A DNA stretch of 64,000 nt, taken from NCBI GenBank assembly GCA_030248195.1, contig JASAND010024004.1:1-64000 (forward strand), written 5' to 3'. The notes beneath the pieces were generated by a model that had not been told where the DNA came from, did not search any database, and saw only the letters and a program-made list of their open reading frames with translations. This stretch comes from Trissonchulus latispiculum. Taxonomy: Eukaryota > Nematoda > Enoplea > Enoplida > Ironidae. This document shows, piece after piece, positions 1-12,038 of the stretch; positions within the stretch are counted from its first letter, which is position 1, and every line of letters begins with the position of its first letter. The translations under genes were made by a program, and so were the position numbers.

Positions 1-743
1 TTTGCTTTTAGACATAAGTCTCTAGCTCGTATCGTTTTTGAGCAGTGAATTTTTGAACACTTTTTGCTCGAAAATTTTTGACTCGATCTTGCTGAATACA
101 GTTTTTGTCGAATTGCAGTCAGTGTACACTACAAAGGTATGCAAGTTTATACTCAAATTAAAGAGCTTCGAAAGAGGCACAAATTAGGTTAATTAGAGCC
201 CTGTACATTGAATGAGTCTAAAGTTCTGGGCAATTAACTGATTTTGTCAAATTGCGGCCAAACTTTTTTGACCGAAGATTGCTCCACAACCAATGGGTGG
301 ATCTAAAAGATATACTACATATAGTATGTTTGGACAATTTGCCCGGGGCGGTTTTTTATTTTTCTCTTTATCAGCCTCCAATCAAGAGCAATGATTTTTC
401 AAAGTTGGATAAAATGCCAAATTTTCAGAAAATGCTCAATTGCTGCATACTGAAACGATATTTTGACAAACTCAAAAAACCGTCCCTGGCAAATTATCTC
501 AGAAACACATTGGAAACGATCATTTTCTTGTTGCGTAAAATTTTTCCAGAAAAAAATTTGGTCAAAAATTGGGGCTATGTATGGTAAATTTGCGACCAAT
601 ACAAACCAGGAAGACACGTTTCAATGATACCAAACGACGCAGAAGATGTAGAGCTTCATTTTGATATGTGGCTTAATTCATAGCTCCCAATATTGAGTAA
701 GTTATAGCTTTCCAAAGTGGACTGAATGTAAGGGAAGTGCGAC
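1..743. repeat. Decayed repeat DNA, no gene
   Basis: I see no supportable gene. The stretch at about 697-746 recurs almost exactly at 11266-11315, so a repeat boundary lies here. The opening bases are an inverted match to about 3845-3878, tying this end to the repeat cluster that fills the first 4.5 kb. Confidence 0.5.
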
Positions 744-1504
744 CTTAAAAAGGCTGCATTCCCTGCTTTCCGTCCCAGGCTGGAAATTCCAGCCGTTTTA
801 ATGCTGTTTAGAGTTTTTAATAATAAAATAAAGATATTTTAGCTCCCAATTTTAGCTCTAGTATGTATCTAGTTGGCAGTCTATCTGCACTGTCATTATT
901 TTCAGCTTTAGTGCACTCTTATGTAGTTCTAGATTACAAAAACTTTAAGAAAGACTTTCACTACCCAATATGGCAAGAATAGATTAGGTAAGGACCACTG
1001 CACCATGCATTGCCAAAGAAAAACTGTATAACCTTCCGCAAAACTGGTGAAGATAAATGCTGACGTGCAACCAACATTCTATTGAATAGCTATATTTGAA
1101 ATTATAATCCAATTATATTTCCATTTATATTTAAAACTATTTCAAATTTCCGCTCAAAATTGATTATACTTCACTGTCTGAGAACAAATTTTGAGGAAGT
1201 TCACACAAAACTTTTTTCATGTTGTAGTTAAAGTTCATGCCGTTAAGGAAAGACTTGTATATCAACGTAGCAATATAGAAATTACTTATAATATGTTTTT
1301 GAATTTGGGAAAGTTAAATAAGGCACAATAAAAATAATATTTTTAGCTAATTAATTAATCAGCTAATTGTATTGCTCATTACAGTATTACTTACACAGTT
1401 GTTCGTACATTGCGATTTCAGTTTTATTCAAATGTCTATTAACAGCTTAGAAACCAAAACCAATCAGTATACGAGCAGTGATGCGATTGGTCAGGCGGCA
1501 TTCT

Positions 1505-1740
1505 TTTATCTTTTTAGCGCCGTTAGCCTATTTCCTATTTCCTATTGTTAACTTAGGCGAAAATTGGTAATATACGTTACATGACAAAATGCGTCAAACG
1601 AAAATAGGAAATAGACCATAGGTCTTACGAAAATAAGCCTATTGTTCTATAGTTGAGTGCAGGAATAGGATGGCGGTTGGGTCCCTTGACACTCTCCGTT
1701 AATAGTTAGCCCTTGTCAAGGGACCCAACCGCCATTTTAT
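1505..1740. repeat. Double-hairpin repeat unit
   Basis: The motif CCTATTTCCTATTTCC near 1528 is inverted near 1600-1612, and a separate strong hairpin pairs about 1673-1695 with about 1714-1735 (arms containing GGCGGTTGGGTCCC). A related unit sits at about 4890-5070, so this is a dispersed repeat and not a unique regulatory structure. Confidence 0.55.
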
Positions 1741-2091
1741 TTATTTAACCGCCGCTTTATTTATATAACTTTCCCAAATTCAAAAGTATATTATAAGTAA
1801 TTTCTATTGTTGAACGCTTGATATACAAAGTCTTCTTTTTAACGTTATGAACTTTAACTACAACATGAAAAAAGTTTTACGTGCTTGCACTTCCTCAAAA
1901 TTTGTTCTCAGACAGTGAAGTATAATCAATTTTGAGCAGAAATTTGGAATATTTTAAAATATAAATGGAATTATAATTGGATTATAAGTTCAAATATAGG
2001 TATTAAATGGAAGGTTGGTTGCATGACAGCATTTAAATCCACCAGTTTTGCGGAAGATTATACAGTTTTTCTTTGGTGCAGTGGTCCTTAC

Positions 2092-3277
2092 TAGAGTTGT
2101 GACGCGGGCCGGTGGCGGGCCGCGGGCTCGGGCCGGGCCGCGGGCCAGGCCGGCCGGCCCGGACCCGGCCCGGATAAGGCGACGGCCGGGCCCGCGGCCC
2201 GGCCTACAAGATATAAATAGGCGGCCCGCCACCGGCCCGCGGGCCGGTGTCGGGCCGCGGACCGGGCCGGTTTTTTACACGGTAAATGGCAATTTTTCAA
2301 TAAATTTCGATGCAATTTCAAGTCTACAAGCAAAGTTTCATTTACGAATTTTCAATGGCTTTGTTTTTACACATAATGGAAATTAGAATTGAGCTGTGCT
2401 GGTATCTGGGGTGAAGGATGTTATATGGTGGCTACTTATTGGATATACCTAATCCTTTTAAGTTACGTCTATGAGAAGGGTGTGGAAGCTTTTTATATGT
2501 GAACAGTTGTCGCAAAACAAGTGGAATGAAAACATTCGCTTGTATAATTAGGTTTGATGGTATTGGTCTTGATGTAAGGGGTATCGTACGCAGTTTAAGA
2601 CGCAGTGCTCTTGCTTGCGATCGTAGTTGCTAATTTGAAACGTAACCAACATCCAAAACCTTGTTAGACAAACTAAATGAAATTTGGTTTAGTTTAGTCC
2701 CTGCTGTTGGTCATGTAAGTTAGACCTTTATGTCAAAATCAAGCACGTGGACAAACTTAACACAAGAGACATTCAGAACAGACAGAACTTCAGAAAAAGT
2801 AGGACACCATCTGTAAAAAAATAATAGAATTGGAATTGTAACATAAGGTCAAGAGTGGAGTAGAAGCGCCGAGCGACAGCTTGGATTTGTATTTGGATAA
2901 TGTGTGGAATTCTGCATAACAAATAAGTAATATTTACCAAACACGTATCGGCTGACCAGTGGCCACTTGCTATGGCTATTTGTTGTTAGTGAAAAATGGA
3001 AGACATAAAATAGCCGTAAAATAAGTTGAAATTAGACGTAAAACAAGTTGAAATTAATTTTACCTAACAGTTCGGGCCGTTTTTTGCGACGTCGGGCCGT
3101 TCGGCCCGTAGAAATTTGCGGCCCCGGGCCCGGCCACACGTGGCCCGGCCCTCCACCGGCCCGCGGGCTGCGGGCCGGGCTGGTGGCCGAGCCCATTCGG
3201 CCCGCGGACCGGCCCGTAGGACCACATCGGCCAGAGGCCGGCCCGGCCCGTACAAAATTTTCTTATTTTCGAACACA
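2092..3277. mobile_element. Insertion with GC-rich flanks and 8-bp target duplication
   Basis: The host repeat is interrupted exactly here, and GTCCTTAC occurs on both sides (2084-2091 and 3278-3285), an 8-bp target duplication typical of hAT elements. Both ends carry blocks of overlapping GGGCCGG/CCGGCCC words (about 2100-2275 and 3068-3255) around an AT-rich core. The outermost few bases do not form clean terminal repeats, so the right end may be eroded. Open frames in the GC blocks are compositional artefacts. Confidence 0.6.
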
Positions 3278-3530
3278 GTCCTTACCCGATCTATTCTTGC
3301 CATATTGGGTAGTGAAAGTTTTTCAAAGTTTTTGTAATCTAGAACTACATAAGAGTGCACTGAAGCTGAAAATCTATGACAGTGCAGATAGACTGCCAAC
3401 TAGATACATACTAGAGCTAAAATTGGGAGCTAAAATATCTTGATTTATTGTGTGCCTTCTAAACAGCATTAAAACGGCTGGAATTTCCCATCCTGGAACG
3501 GCGGCGGAATGCAGCCTTTAAGATACCCCG

Positions 3531-4560
3531 AATAAGATCCGAATCGATCTGGCCTTTGATGGCACACCTTGCTCATTCTCGTTAGTGCTGACGCGTCCCT
3601 AATCCCGATAATTTCCTGTTAAGTCGAAACGAGACCATTGAGAGGAGTTGAATAATCCTGTTCTGCATTAGCCGTCTACATACTACCATAATGCCTGTAT
3701 TTGCTGGTTATAGCTGTTTTTAGAGTTTCCACCGCTTCCAGGCTGGAAGTTCCAGCCGTTTCAATGCTTTTCAGAGAGCACAATTCTAGTTTACAAAAAC
3801 TTTAAGAAAGGCTTTCACTACCAACATGGCAAGAATGGATTGGGTAAGAGCTAGACTTATGTCTAAAAGCAAAGTTGTAGAGCACATAATAAGAACTTCA
3901 AATTTTTGTTTCTCACTGTACATGAGCGCTATGAAGCTGGCGTTTTTACAGGACATTTATTATCATTCTCGATGTATTTTCTGAAAATTTGAATGAAATC
4001 GGGCAATAGTTGCGCTTTCTGCAACTATATGTGCACGTAAGGGGTGCACGACCTTAAGGTACAGAATATGATCCGAATCGATCTGGCCTTTGATCGGACC
4101 CCAAGCTCATTCTGTTAGTGTGACGTATCCCGAATCCCGATAATGTCCTGAGTCGAAACAAGACCACTGAGAGGAGTTGAATAATACTGTTCTGCATTAG
4201 CCGTCTACCTCCATCTGTATTTGCTGGTTAGCTGTTTTTAGAGTTTCCACCGCTGCTGGAAGTTCCAGCCGTTTCAATGCTTTTTAGAGGGCACAATTGT
4301 AAAATAAGTTATTTAGCTATCAATTAATCCTCAATTGTAGCTCTAGTATGTATCTAGTTGGCAGTCTATCTGCACTGTCATTATTTTCAGCTTTAGTGCA
4401 CTCTTATGTAGTTCTAGATTACAAAAACTTTAAGAAAGACTTTCACTACCCAATATGGCAAGAATAGATTAGGTAAGGACCACTGCACCATGCATTGCCA
4501 AAGAAAAACTGTTGAAAACTGGTGAAGATAAATGCTGACGTGCAACCAACATTCTATACA
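3531..4560. repeat. Direct-duplicated repeat block
   Basis: About 3535-3840 recurs in direct orientation at about 4055-4310. The segment at about 4335-4555 is nearly identical to about 860-1075 apart from one short deletion, implying a recent duplication 3.5 kb apart. No coding capacity is seen. Confidence 0.6.
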
Positions 4561-4884
4561 TCAATATACATAAATACATTACGGAGATTTTCCCCCTTGT
4601 CTAATTTTATCCCACCACCCTGTTAAATTGTTTCAACTGTTTAAATTGTATTTTAAAATTTAACAGGAAGTCAGAACTTAGTTGTTTACTTACAGGCATT
4701 TTCGGAGGATCCAAGTAATTTGATTATTTAATTACCTAATTTTCGCCTGATAATATCTTTCTTTATAAACAAAGTATTTAGTTTTGCATATTAATAACAT
4801 TTGAGTTTCAAATTTTGAATTGCATAGCTAGGGCACAGTCAAGCCAATGGCCTGCATCGTGATTGGCTAGCGGTATTCTTTGAA

Positions 4885-5075
4885 GTAAATACACAAACGT
4901 AAGTCTATTTCCTATTTCCTATTCTAGGTTCATAGTGTAAGCGCGACTAATTCAATTTAGCACAGTTTGAGCAAATGGAAAATAGGAAATAGACTATAGG
5001 GCGTCAGAAAACTGGCCTATTCTGCGAAAAACCATGCAAGAATAGAATGGCGGTTGGGTCCCTTGACAGGAGAGG
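4885..5075. repeat. Second copy of the double-hairpin repeat
   Basis: It carries the same inverted CCTATTTCC motif and the same GGCGGTTGGGTCCC arm as the unit at 1505-1740, but its second arm is lost. Confidence 0.45.
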
Positions 5076-5199
5076 TCGTTACCACTCCAGGGTCAGTAAT
5101 AGGCCCCCATCCATAGCCCTTGATCAACTAACGGAGGAGTCGTTACTCTTCCCCAGGCCTCAACGGGCCTCCTGTTTTTTCAATTCAAATTTTTCAAAA

Positions 5200-6830
5200 T
5201 GGTTCAAAATTTCATTTAAAGTAAACTTTTACTAGTGAAGAGGAAAGTTATCAAAAAGTATTACTCAAAAAGTAGTGAATTATTACAGAAAATGCAGTTA
5301 AACATGACCTATACAGTTATACGTTGGAAGATGGGTCATTTAAACGTAATTATTTGTAGCTAGGTGCACGAAATAAGGTTCAGGAGCACTAATATGTGCT
5401 AGTTAGGCCTAATTAGTGGTAATTAGGCAATAATTAATGAATTTTGACGATTTTGAGTGAAAATATAACTTAGGCTCATCTGAAAGGCAATTTCTTCCTG
5501 GTTCCAAAAATCCAAACCCGGTCTTTTAACTCCCAATGTTGCGAAAGATACAGGTTAAAATAGTTTTGTAACTTTAAAATTTAATTCTTTAATTTTAACC
5601 TTACGTAAACCCCTTAAGTGGGCGTAACAAACACTTGTTGTTACGCCCATTCATGTTTCATTCATTTCCCTATCCATTCTTGGGCTTCTGTTGGCCCTGT
5701 CCCAGCGAAGACTTGCCTCGCAGAAGAAGACTTAGTGTACATTTCATAGGTAACAATAGGTTCGGAGGGGGCGTAACCCTCTCCCAAATTATTTAAATAA
5801 AATGAAAGTAAGTGGTCCTAGGTAGTTTCGTACGTAGATCATTAATATGTAATTTATATTAGCTAAAAAATTATGTAGCTCTTTGTATGCACTGTTTTTG
5901 CGCGACAATTACCCTCCTGTTCCTTACGGTAGGAGCTTCCAGCACTGGTGAGGGAGAGCAATTGTCGCTGGGATTAACAAGGCGGCCTCCCTTGTTCCTG
6001 GCCGAAAAATAATGACTAAAAGGAAGAGAAAGGGGCCAGTGAATAAGGGAGCGCCTGAAAAATATAAAATACAAATTTTATAAAAGTTTACAGTGACAGT
6101 AACACTTAAGATTCATTTTTTCATATTGGGCCCTGAGAGGCCATTATTCTGTACTGTTTTGTTTTCCATTTCAAGAGAACTTTTGTTTTCTATGAGAAAC
6201 TTTCCCCTTTGGTTACCTTTATGTGTTAACCAAAAAGTCTGGAAAGTTTCTGGAGATTCAGCTCTGGAAATTTCGCACACAAATGGGTCATAATTCTAGA
6301 CCCCCCATAAATCTCTATTCCGGTGGGCCAGGCGTGCAAACAGCCCACGTCGGGTCTGCACCCACAAAGGGGATTTCCAGAAGAGTCTGGAAATCCCGTC
6401 CACCTCAAAGAAACCGCCAACAGGCGTGAGGTCGACTGACTGGAAATTCAAAATTTCCAGTCAGTCTTTGCTTCAGCTCCGGCCGAGAGCCGCCGTGTAT
6501 CCCCCCTCTACTTCAATGCGTTCTCCTGGTGTGCCAGCGTTTTGGCCGGAGAATCCCCAGCGCATTTAGACCCCCCTTAGGATCACGAGTTAGGACCTCC
6601 TCTGGCCCGCACAGGTCAGAGGAGATGAACTAAGCCAACACGAAGCAAAGACACGCACGAAGTAGGGCCACATGAGCGTACTATGCTCGGCCAGACGCAC
6701 TAAAAAACGCACCTTTTTCTAGGTTTTAGAAGGCCCTTTTTGGCCTATTTTTACTCGTGTTTTTCGGCCTTCAGGCCTTTAATTTTAATCAAAACATAGC
6801 ACTTTTTGGCTCATTATTAACTCAAAATTA
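5200..6830. other. No recognisable gene
   Basis: AT-rich to mixed-composition sequence. I found no gene, splice-consistent exon or clear terminal repeat. It may be the flank of an old element whose repeat array follows. Confidence 0.3.
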
Positions 6831-7032
6831 GCGAGCCCTCGTGGCCAGTTTTTTCACCTTTTGCATCAGCGAGCCCTCGTGGCCAGTCTTTTCATTCTTG
6901 TTCAGCGAGCCCTCGTGGCCAGTCTTTTCATTCTTGTTCAGCGAGCCCTCGTGGCCAGTTCTTTTTATCTTTCAATCAGCGAGCCCTCGTGGCCAGTTTT
7001 TATTTTTTAACCAGCGAGCCCTCGTGGCCAGA
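6831..7032. repeat. Six-unit array of a hairpin box with T-rich spacers
   Basis: GCGAGCCCTCGTGGCCAG occurs six times (starts 6831, 6869, 6905, 6941, 6979, 7014) with spacing of 35-38 bp. The box is perfectly conserved while the 17-20 base spacers are pyrimidine-rich and variable. Each box holds a small hairpin (CGAG-CC-CTCG) and the palindrome TGGCCA. This could be a repeated protein-binding or RNA-structure element in a retroelement leader; its function is unknown. Confidence 0.8.
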
Positions 7033-8520
7033 CATTTTTCCTTTTTCACATTTTTGGGGTTGTTTAATAATGAAGGGATTTTGAGTGGGGACCCACCCTT
7101 GAGTTGAGATAGGAGGTCCCTTGGTTACGACCTCGTGTTCTGAATTGAGTTAAGTCTAGGGAATAATTCTCCCCACAGCCGGCAATTAGGAATTGCCGGC
7201 CATATTCGTACAGTTAGGCACTACTGAAGTCAAAACTATTGTCTGTCATCGTGTTATGCTATTTGTGTAGGTCGGCTACCTAAAATTAGTAGGAATTAAA
7301 ACCCAGAAGTCGTTTTAAGCATTAACTATTTAGCCTTTTTGAGGGGAATGGCCGGCTTCCCCAAAGTCAATTTAATCAAGCTGTCCTTAGCGGAATTGGT
7401 TATTGTTGTTTAGTAATAATTGCCGGGCAATTATTACTCGTTTAGCTTTCCAACAAACTTGCAAAGTCTCAAAGTTTATAGTCTCGGTTAAAGTTACAAA
7501 TTTACAAAATCTGGGCTCCAGACGGAGACCCGTTAATTCCAAAACCATAACAAAAATGTGCATACAAAGAATGGGTAGTTTTAGGTAAGAAAATGTTAGG
7601 ACTTGTATTATGATGTGTAGTCGTTTGTATTGTTGTTGGTGTGATTGTGCTCATTACTGTGTGAATGTGAATCCTAAATTTACGTACTTGGCTTCTTGGG
7701 TAAATTCCTTATGGATTGTGAGGTTCCAAGCTTAGCCCCCTTTCTAAGTGTGAGTTCTGAACCAAAATTGCGTGACTGTGAGTGTGATTGAGGGCGGACC
7801 ATGTAAACTCCCTTTGTTTGATAAGGGTCTTGGAAATGCCAGAATGAATGTGTTATTACCCTGATATTAGGCAGGAACGGGGCCAAATTGAGTAGCAATT
7901 TGGCCCTTAATCATAAATGATTAGGGGATTTATTTCAGTTAAAGCTTAGACGCATGTCTGATGTAAAATTGTCAGTTTCGGCATGAATGCAACGTGAAAT
8001 TTCGGTTAATATTGTTCTGCTTGACGGTTAGGGCAGATTCTGCAGCCTAGGGTCACGGGGACCCCCTATTAGGTCTGCAGGTCTGTCGGATTTCCGGTCA
8101 TCCGTGTAGGTCGCCCTGCGATTAGGGGACGGATGAGCCGCAACCATGAAATCCAGCACTAACCGGTTTAGACAGGAAGATGATGTATAAAATAGGTAGC
8201 AATCTGTCACTAGTAAGAGTCTCACAACAAATGTCCGATTAGCGGACTGGTAGTTTAGTTAATAATAGGTTAAGTCTTATAATAAATGTCCGATTAGCGG
8301 ACTGGCAGTTTAAACTAGTTCTAGGTAAGAAAATAATTGCAGTCCTGTTATATTAATTAGTTGGCGTTCTTAATAATTGGGGAAATAGTTAAGTCTAGTT
8401 AGAATAGGGATATTAATAGTCTTGGCCTAAAACTTATCATGGGCTCACGGTCGTTACCGTAATCACTCAACTTCCCATGTCAAAGGCCAAAAGACAGACT
8501 AAACTAAAAGAAAAGAAGTA
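7033..8520. other. Unassigned; short duplicated hairpins
   Basis: No gene is recognised. At about 8229-8312 the sequence ATGTCCGATTAGCGGACTGG occurs twice, 53 bp apart; GTCCG/CGGAC forms a small stem in each copy. Self-complementary duplicated boxes as at 6831-7032 suggest one element may span this region. Confidence 0.35.
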
Positions 8521-8593
8521 GACCCGTACTGAGGTTCGAACTCAGGTTCTCTGGATTAATAGGTCCAGTGCTCTTCCATTGAGCTAACGGGTT
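8521..8593 (-). tRNA. tRNA-like sequence with an 8-nt anticodon loop (Asn-like, probable pseudogene)
   Basis: On the minus strand a cloverleaf can be drawn: seven acceptor pairs with one mismatch, D stem GCTC/GAGC, anticodon stem CTGGA/TCCAG and T arm CTGAG-TTCGAAC-CTCAG. A- and B-box promoter sequences are recognisable, and T runs typical of Pol III termination follow within about 15 bases. The anticodon loop CCTATTAA has eight bases, one too many, and one extra base lies between the T stem and the acceptor. Reading the last seven loop bases gives anticodon ATT (Asn). A tRNA-derived repeat or pseudogene is more likely than a working tRNA. Confidence 0.5.
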
Positions 8594-10820
8594 ACAATTA
8601 GAACGAGTTCAAGCTAGCCTATATAAGAAAGCAATGTAGCAAATTAGCACGTGTGCAGTTCAATTAGTACATTATATGTGTTAATTATGCATATGTAGAG
8701 ACAAACTTTAATGATGTTTCTCTCACTAATTACTTAACATTTTTTGGTGCTGTAAGCACAAAAAATGTTCAGTTTTTCAAGCTCTACAAAAATATATAAC
8801 TTTTACTCAAATCCGTGTTCATCGAAATTTTGTTAATTTATATGCCAGTTTTGCACGAATGCAATTATGTGCTCGTGTGAAAGGGTGGTAGTACGCGCGA
8901 CTGCCACTCGGCTGGCTGCTGGGGTTGCCAGCACCGGATCGAATAGCGGTTCGGCACGTCCCCTGTTAGGGCACTAGGATAAGGGGTAGGTAGATTTAGA
9001 AGTAGACGTAGTTCGGTAGGTCGGTAGGTCGGTAAGTAAGGACTGCGTAAAATGGCTGCTGAGACAGTGAGTGAGTGAGTTTTTGCGTTTTTGGCAAGAA
9101 AACAGTAGTAAGTAACACATTGTAGTAAACAATAAATATCTGACCATCTTCCAACATTAGAAATTTATGTAAAAACATCAAGTTTTGTGTACATTCGAGA
9201 TTGGCAGCGGGCCACGGGAAACAAGCCTGTTTCCCGTGGCAAATCAACAAAATCGGGCCAGAACTAGGCCAGAAACGCAAGTTTTGTTCGGTCATTTAAT
9301 CTGTTCAAGTGAACCTGTGAGTTTCGGTCAAGATCTGTTTGTATTAACCTAAGACGGGCCGGGCGGCCCGGTTTGTGCAAGAAAAGGACAGAAACTAGCA
9401 AGATTTTCAAGTAATGTACGAATAGCGAGGTTTACACGTTTTTTAAGGGTTGTTTCGTCTAATTGCAAGTCATTAAGACCTGATTTGGGTCCAGATGTGA
9501 GAACATTATGAATAGTTTTGTCTACGCAAAGAATTACTTCAAGTTTATTCAAAATCACCAAGTTGTAATCTAAAATGGCCAAGAAAGGCCTGTTTTGTAA
9601 CAAGAAATTACTATGCACAGTTAGTTTTGTACAAAAAAGCCATAACCAGTGGTTTGGTGTCTTTTCGTCAATTCACAAGTTCAAATAGGGCCCAAAATGC
9701 ACATTTTGGGCCAGGAAAGCGAAAGAACGAGTAATGGTTGCTGGGATCGATTCCCGCACCGTGACCTTGTATTAATGGGTTTTAACCCATTTGATTCAGG
9801 TGCGGATCTGACTGCGAAGCTGCCCATCTGGATCGTTAGACGTTAGCTGCGATAGATAGTGATTTCCTGCTCAGTTAGTAATCTTTGGTATCAGTGGACC
9901 GGACGGAAGTTGTCCTGTTTGTGAATCAGTTCTCAGTAGAAGCAGTCAGTCAGTATTGTCAGAAGGTACATTAGTCAATCAGCTTTGCTAATTCAGTGAT
10001 TGGAGAAGGAAGCAGCTAGCAGCAATCAGAACCTGATCAAAGTTGGGCTATACCTAAAATCCTATACAGAGCGAACTTTCGTCGATTCCCTAACACACTT
10101 TTCAGTCTAAAATGTCAACTTTCTGCCTTTCTAAAATCGTACCCCGGCCCTCCTGCTTTGATTCCTGTCCAGAAGATCAGAAGACCATTATCGTATAACT
10201 GTATTAACTTAGACCAAATTAGGAATAAGTAAGGAAGGACCTCCCAACTCCCAGCAGTTTCGCTCATCCTCAAATTCTATCCCACATAGCAACCCTGAAC
10301 TGAGTGTCGGAGCGAAAGCGGTGTCCGACTTTCAGGGGCTCACCCGAAGACCGTCCCTAGGTTAATAATTAGTAACTTAGTTTGTTGTGATATTAGTTTT
10401 TGACAGTCCTATTGTAAGGGGACGTATAAAGAGTAACAAAGCACAAGCATATAGGGTAACACACAGCATATAGGAAAATAGAGTTAGAGTTAGAAAGAGT
10501 TAGTAGAGTAGAAGGGTGTAAAAGGCTTTAAGAAAGAGTATCGACCTTGTCCCAACAACTTAATCAAAGTTTGTAATATTATTCCAAATTGGAATAATAT
10601 TAATAATAACCTAGGAAGGTAAAAGATCTGGCAACTCTGGTACAGTAAACTGTACTGTACTGTATCTTATTGTATTGTAATCTACTCGTTAGTGTTATCG
10701 TAATTGTTAGTTTGAACGCACAGAATTGTACGAGCAATAATTGTAGTGTTTACATTAAATAATTAGTTTGTTAGTTACTGAGTCTTATTAGCAACTAAGG
10801 CGCGTTTGCCTTAAACTACA
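8594..10820. other. No recognisable gene
   Basis: No coding or RNA gene can be supported. Short self-complementary stretches and a B-box-like sequence near 9745-9765 are present but do not form a full tRNA. Probably old retroelement leader or LTR-like sequence; no second copy is seen in the window. Confidence 0.3.
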
Positions 10821-11339
10821 GTGCGTTTACCGTCTTGCTTCTTACAAGCAAACCAAGGCGCGTTAGCCTTCACGTACGGTGCGTTTACCGTGCAACTACT
10901 AGCCACAAGAAAGGACCGAAGATCCAGTGAGGAAGAACTCAACCAAAATCCAGTGCTCATCAAGAAAGCAAGTGCTGACCCCGCTTACTGTACAATTGGA
11001 GAGATCATCAAGGAAGCAAGTGCTGACCCCTCTTGCTGTCCGACTGGAAATCAACTCAGGAGCGCCTCAAACGAACTCACCGACAAAGACCCCTACAAAG
11101 GTTGGCCGCAGAGAATCTCTGATTTTGGCACACCACATTTCAGAGATCTGGTGCTTAAGTCTGCTTCATTGCGAACAGACGTGCTGACCTTCCGTGTAAA
11201 GAAGAGGAGTTTACAGTGTTTAGAGTTTGGAACAGATCAGAGTTTTGATCTAGCTCACTTCATTACATATAGCTTTCCAAAGTGGACTGAATGTAAGGGA
11301 AGTGCGACCTTAAGGTGCACGGAAATTGTTAATCTTTAA
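10821..11339 (+). CDS. Doubtful open frame of 172 codons
   Basis: I do not recognise the product. Its start overlaps imperfect direct repeats (the words GCGTTTACCG and AAGCAAGTGCTGACCCC each occur twice), and its last 50 bases are the dispersed repeat shared with 697-746. It is probably a chance frame in repeat DNA. Confidence 0.12.
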   Translation: MRLPSCFLQANQGALAFTYGAFTVQLLATRKDRRSSEEELNQNPVLIKKASADPAYCTIGEIIKEASADPSCCPTGNQLRSASNELTDKDPYKGWPQRISDFGTPHFRDLVLKSASLRTDVLTFRVKKRSLQCLEFGTDQSFDLAHFITYSFPKWTECKGSATLRCTEIVNL

Positions 11340-12010
11340 ATTTTTAAGGATTTTTAATTTAAAACTTTCAAAATTTCCTACTTCACCTGAAGTTTTGTTC
11401 CATAATCGTCGAATTTGGTGCTAAAACCGACTGTTTGCGAGCACATTTAGCTTAGTTACAGCAGATGTTTATTTTACTGGATATTGAATATGCTTGCACA
11501 GTACAGCTCTTTAAAAACAAAGTTGGCGAATTACGCGCAGACATTTCACGAAAGTTGAATTGACGCGATATTCATGGGAAGTTAGCAGAGCTGAACTTTA
11601 CCAAAGTCAGGTTTTTTGTGAAAAATCCACGAAATTTGCCAAATCTGACGAAAATCGCTACCATTCGCGAAGTTCGCGAAACATGTTTTTAAAGAGCAGT
11701 AATTTATATATAATTTATGCAGATATAGGTCAATGAACTGAAATATGGAGTAGAAGATTGCCTAGCAAAGATGGGGTGTTTTACTAGCGTAGATACATGG
11801 GTTTGGGCTCCTCGAATATGGTTTGCCCTATGGAGAATTTTGGGGAAGAAGAAACCATTGAGACCGCGCGAACAGCGGTGGGTCGTTGAAATTTAATATA
11901 AAGAACCAACCTGGGGTTTCTTTAGTGGGGGGGCGCTTCCCCACGTTTTGGGCTCCCCCACTCGACCCCTCCTTCTCCCCCAGTCGTTCCACCCCCCCCC
12001 CTTTTGGGCT
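11340..12010. other. No gene; C-run island
   Basis: AT-rich sequence followed by a G/C-run island (about 11925-12015) of the kind seen in other small elements here. No coding capacity is seen. Confidence 0.3.
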
Positions 12011-12038
12011 TCCCCCACTCATTAATACTCAACTATTG

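Larger units (their letters stand above)
744..3530. repeat. Large interrupted inverted repeat (foldback-like)
   Basis: The left arm (about 744-1330) returns in reverse complement as about 1756-2091 plus 3286-3530. Matched landmarks include 840-985 with 3285-3450 and 985-1330 with 1756-2090. The right arm is split by an insertion at 2092-3277. The spacer holds the hairpin unit at 1505-1740. Long near-terminal inverted repeats with no coding spacer fit a foldback-type non-autonomous DNA transposon; the superfamily is not recognisable. Confidence 0.6.

Noticed and set aside
2048..2386. Arg/Pro/Gly-rich open frames in the GC blocks (also 3048-3443)
   Set aside because: Frames stay open on several frames of both strands because of GGGCC repeats; composition artefact.
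6831..7032. CRISPR-like array of repeats with variable spacers
   Set aside because: The DNA is eukaryotic, spacers are short pyrimidine-rich tracts of uneven length, and no cas gene is near.
6841..7107. Repetitive 88-codon frame with SEPSWPVF units
   Set aside because: It merely translates the 36-bp array.
9720..9860. Possible tRNA near GGGATCGATTCCCG
   Set aside because: Only a B-box-like arm; no D arm or acceptor pairing.
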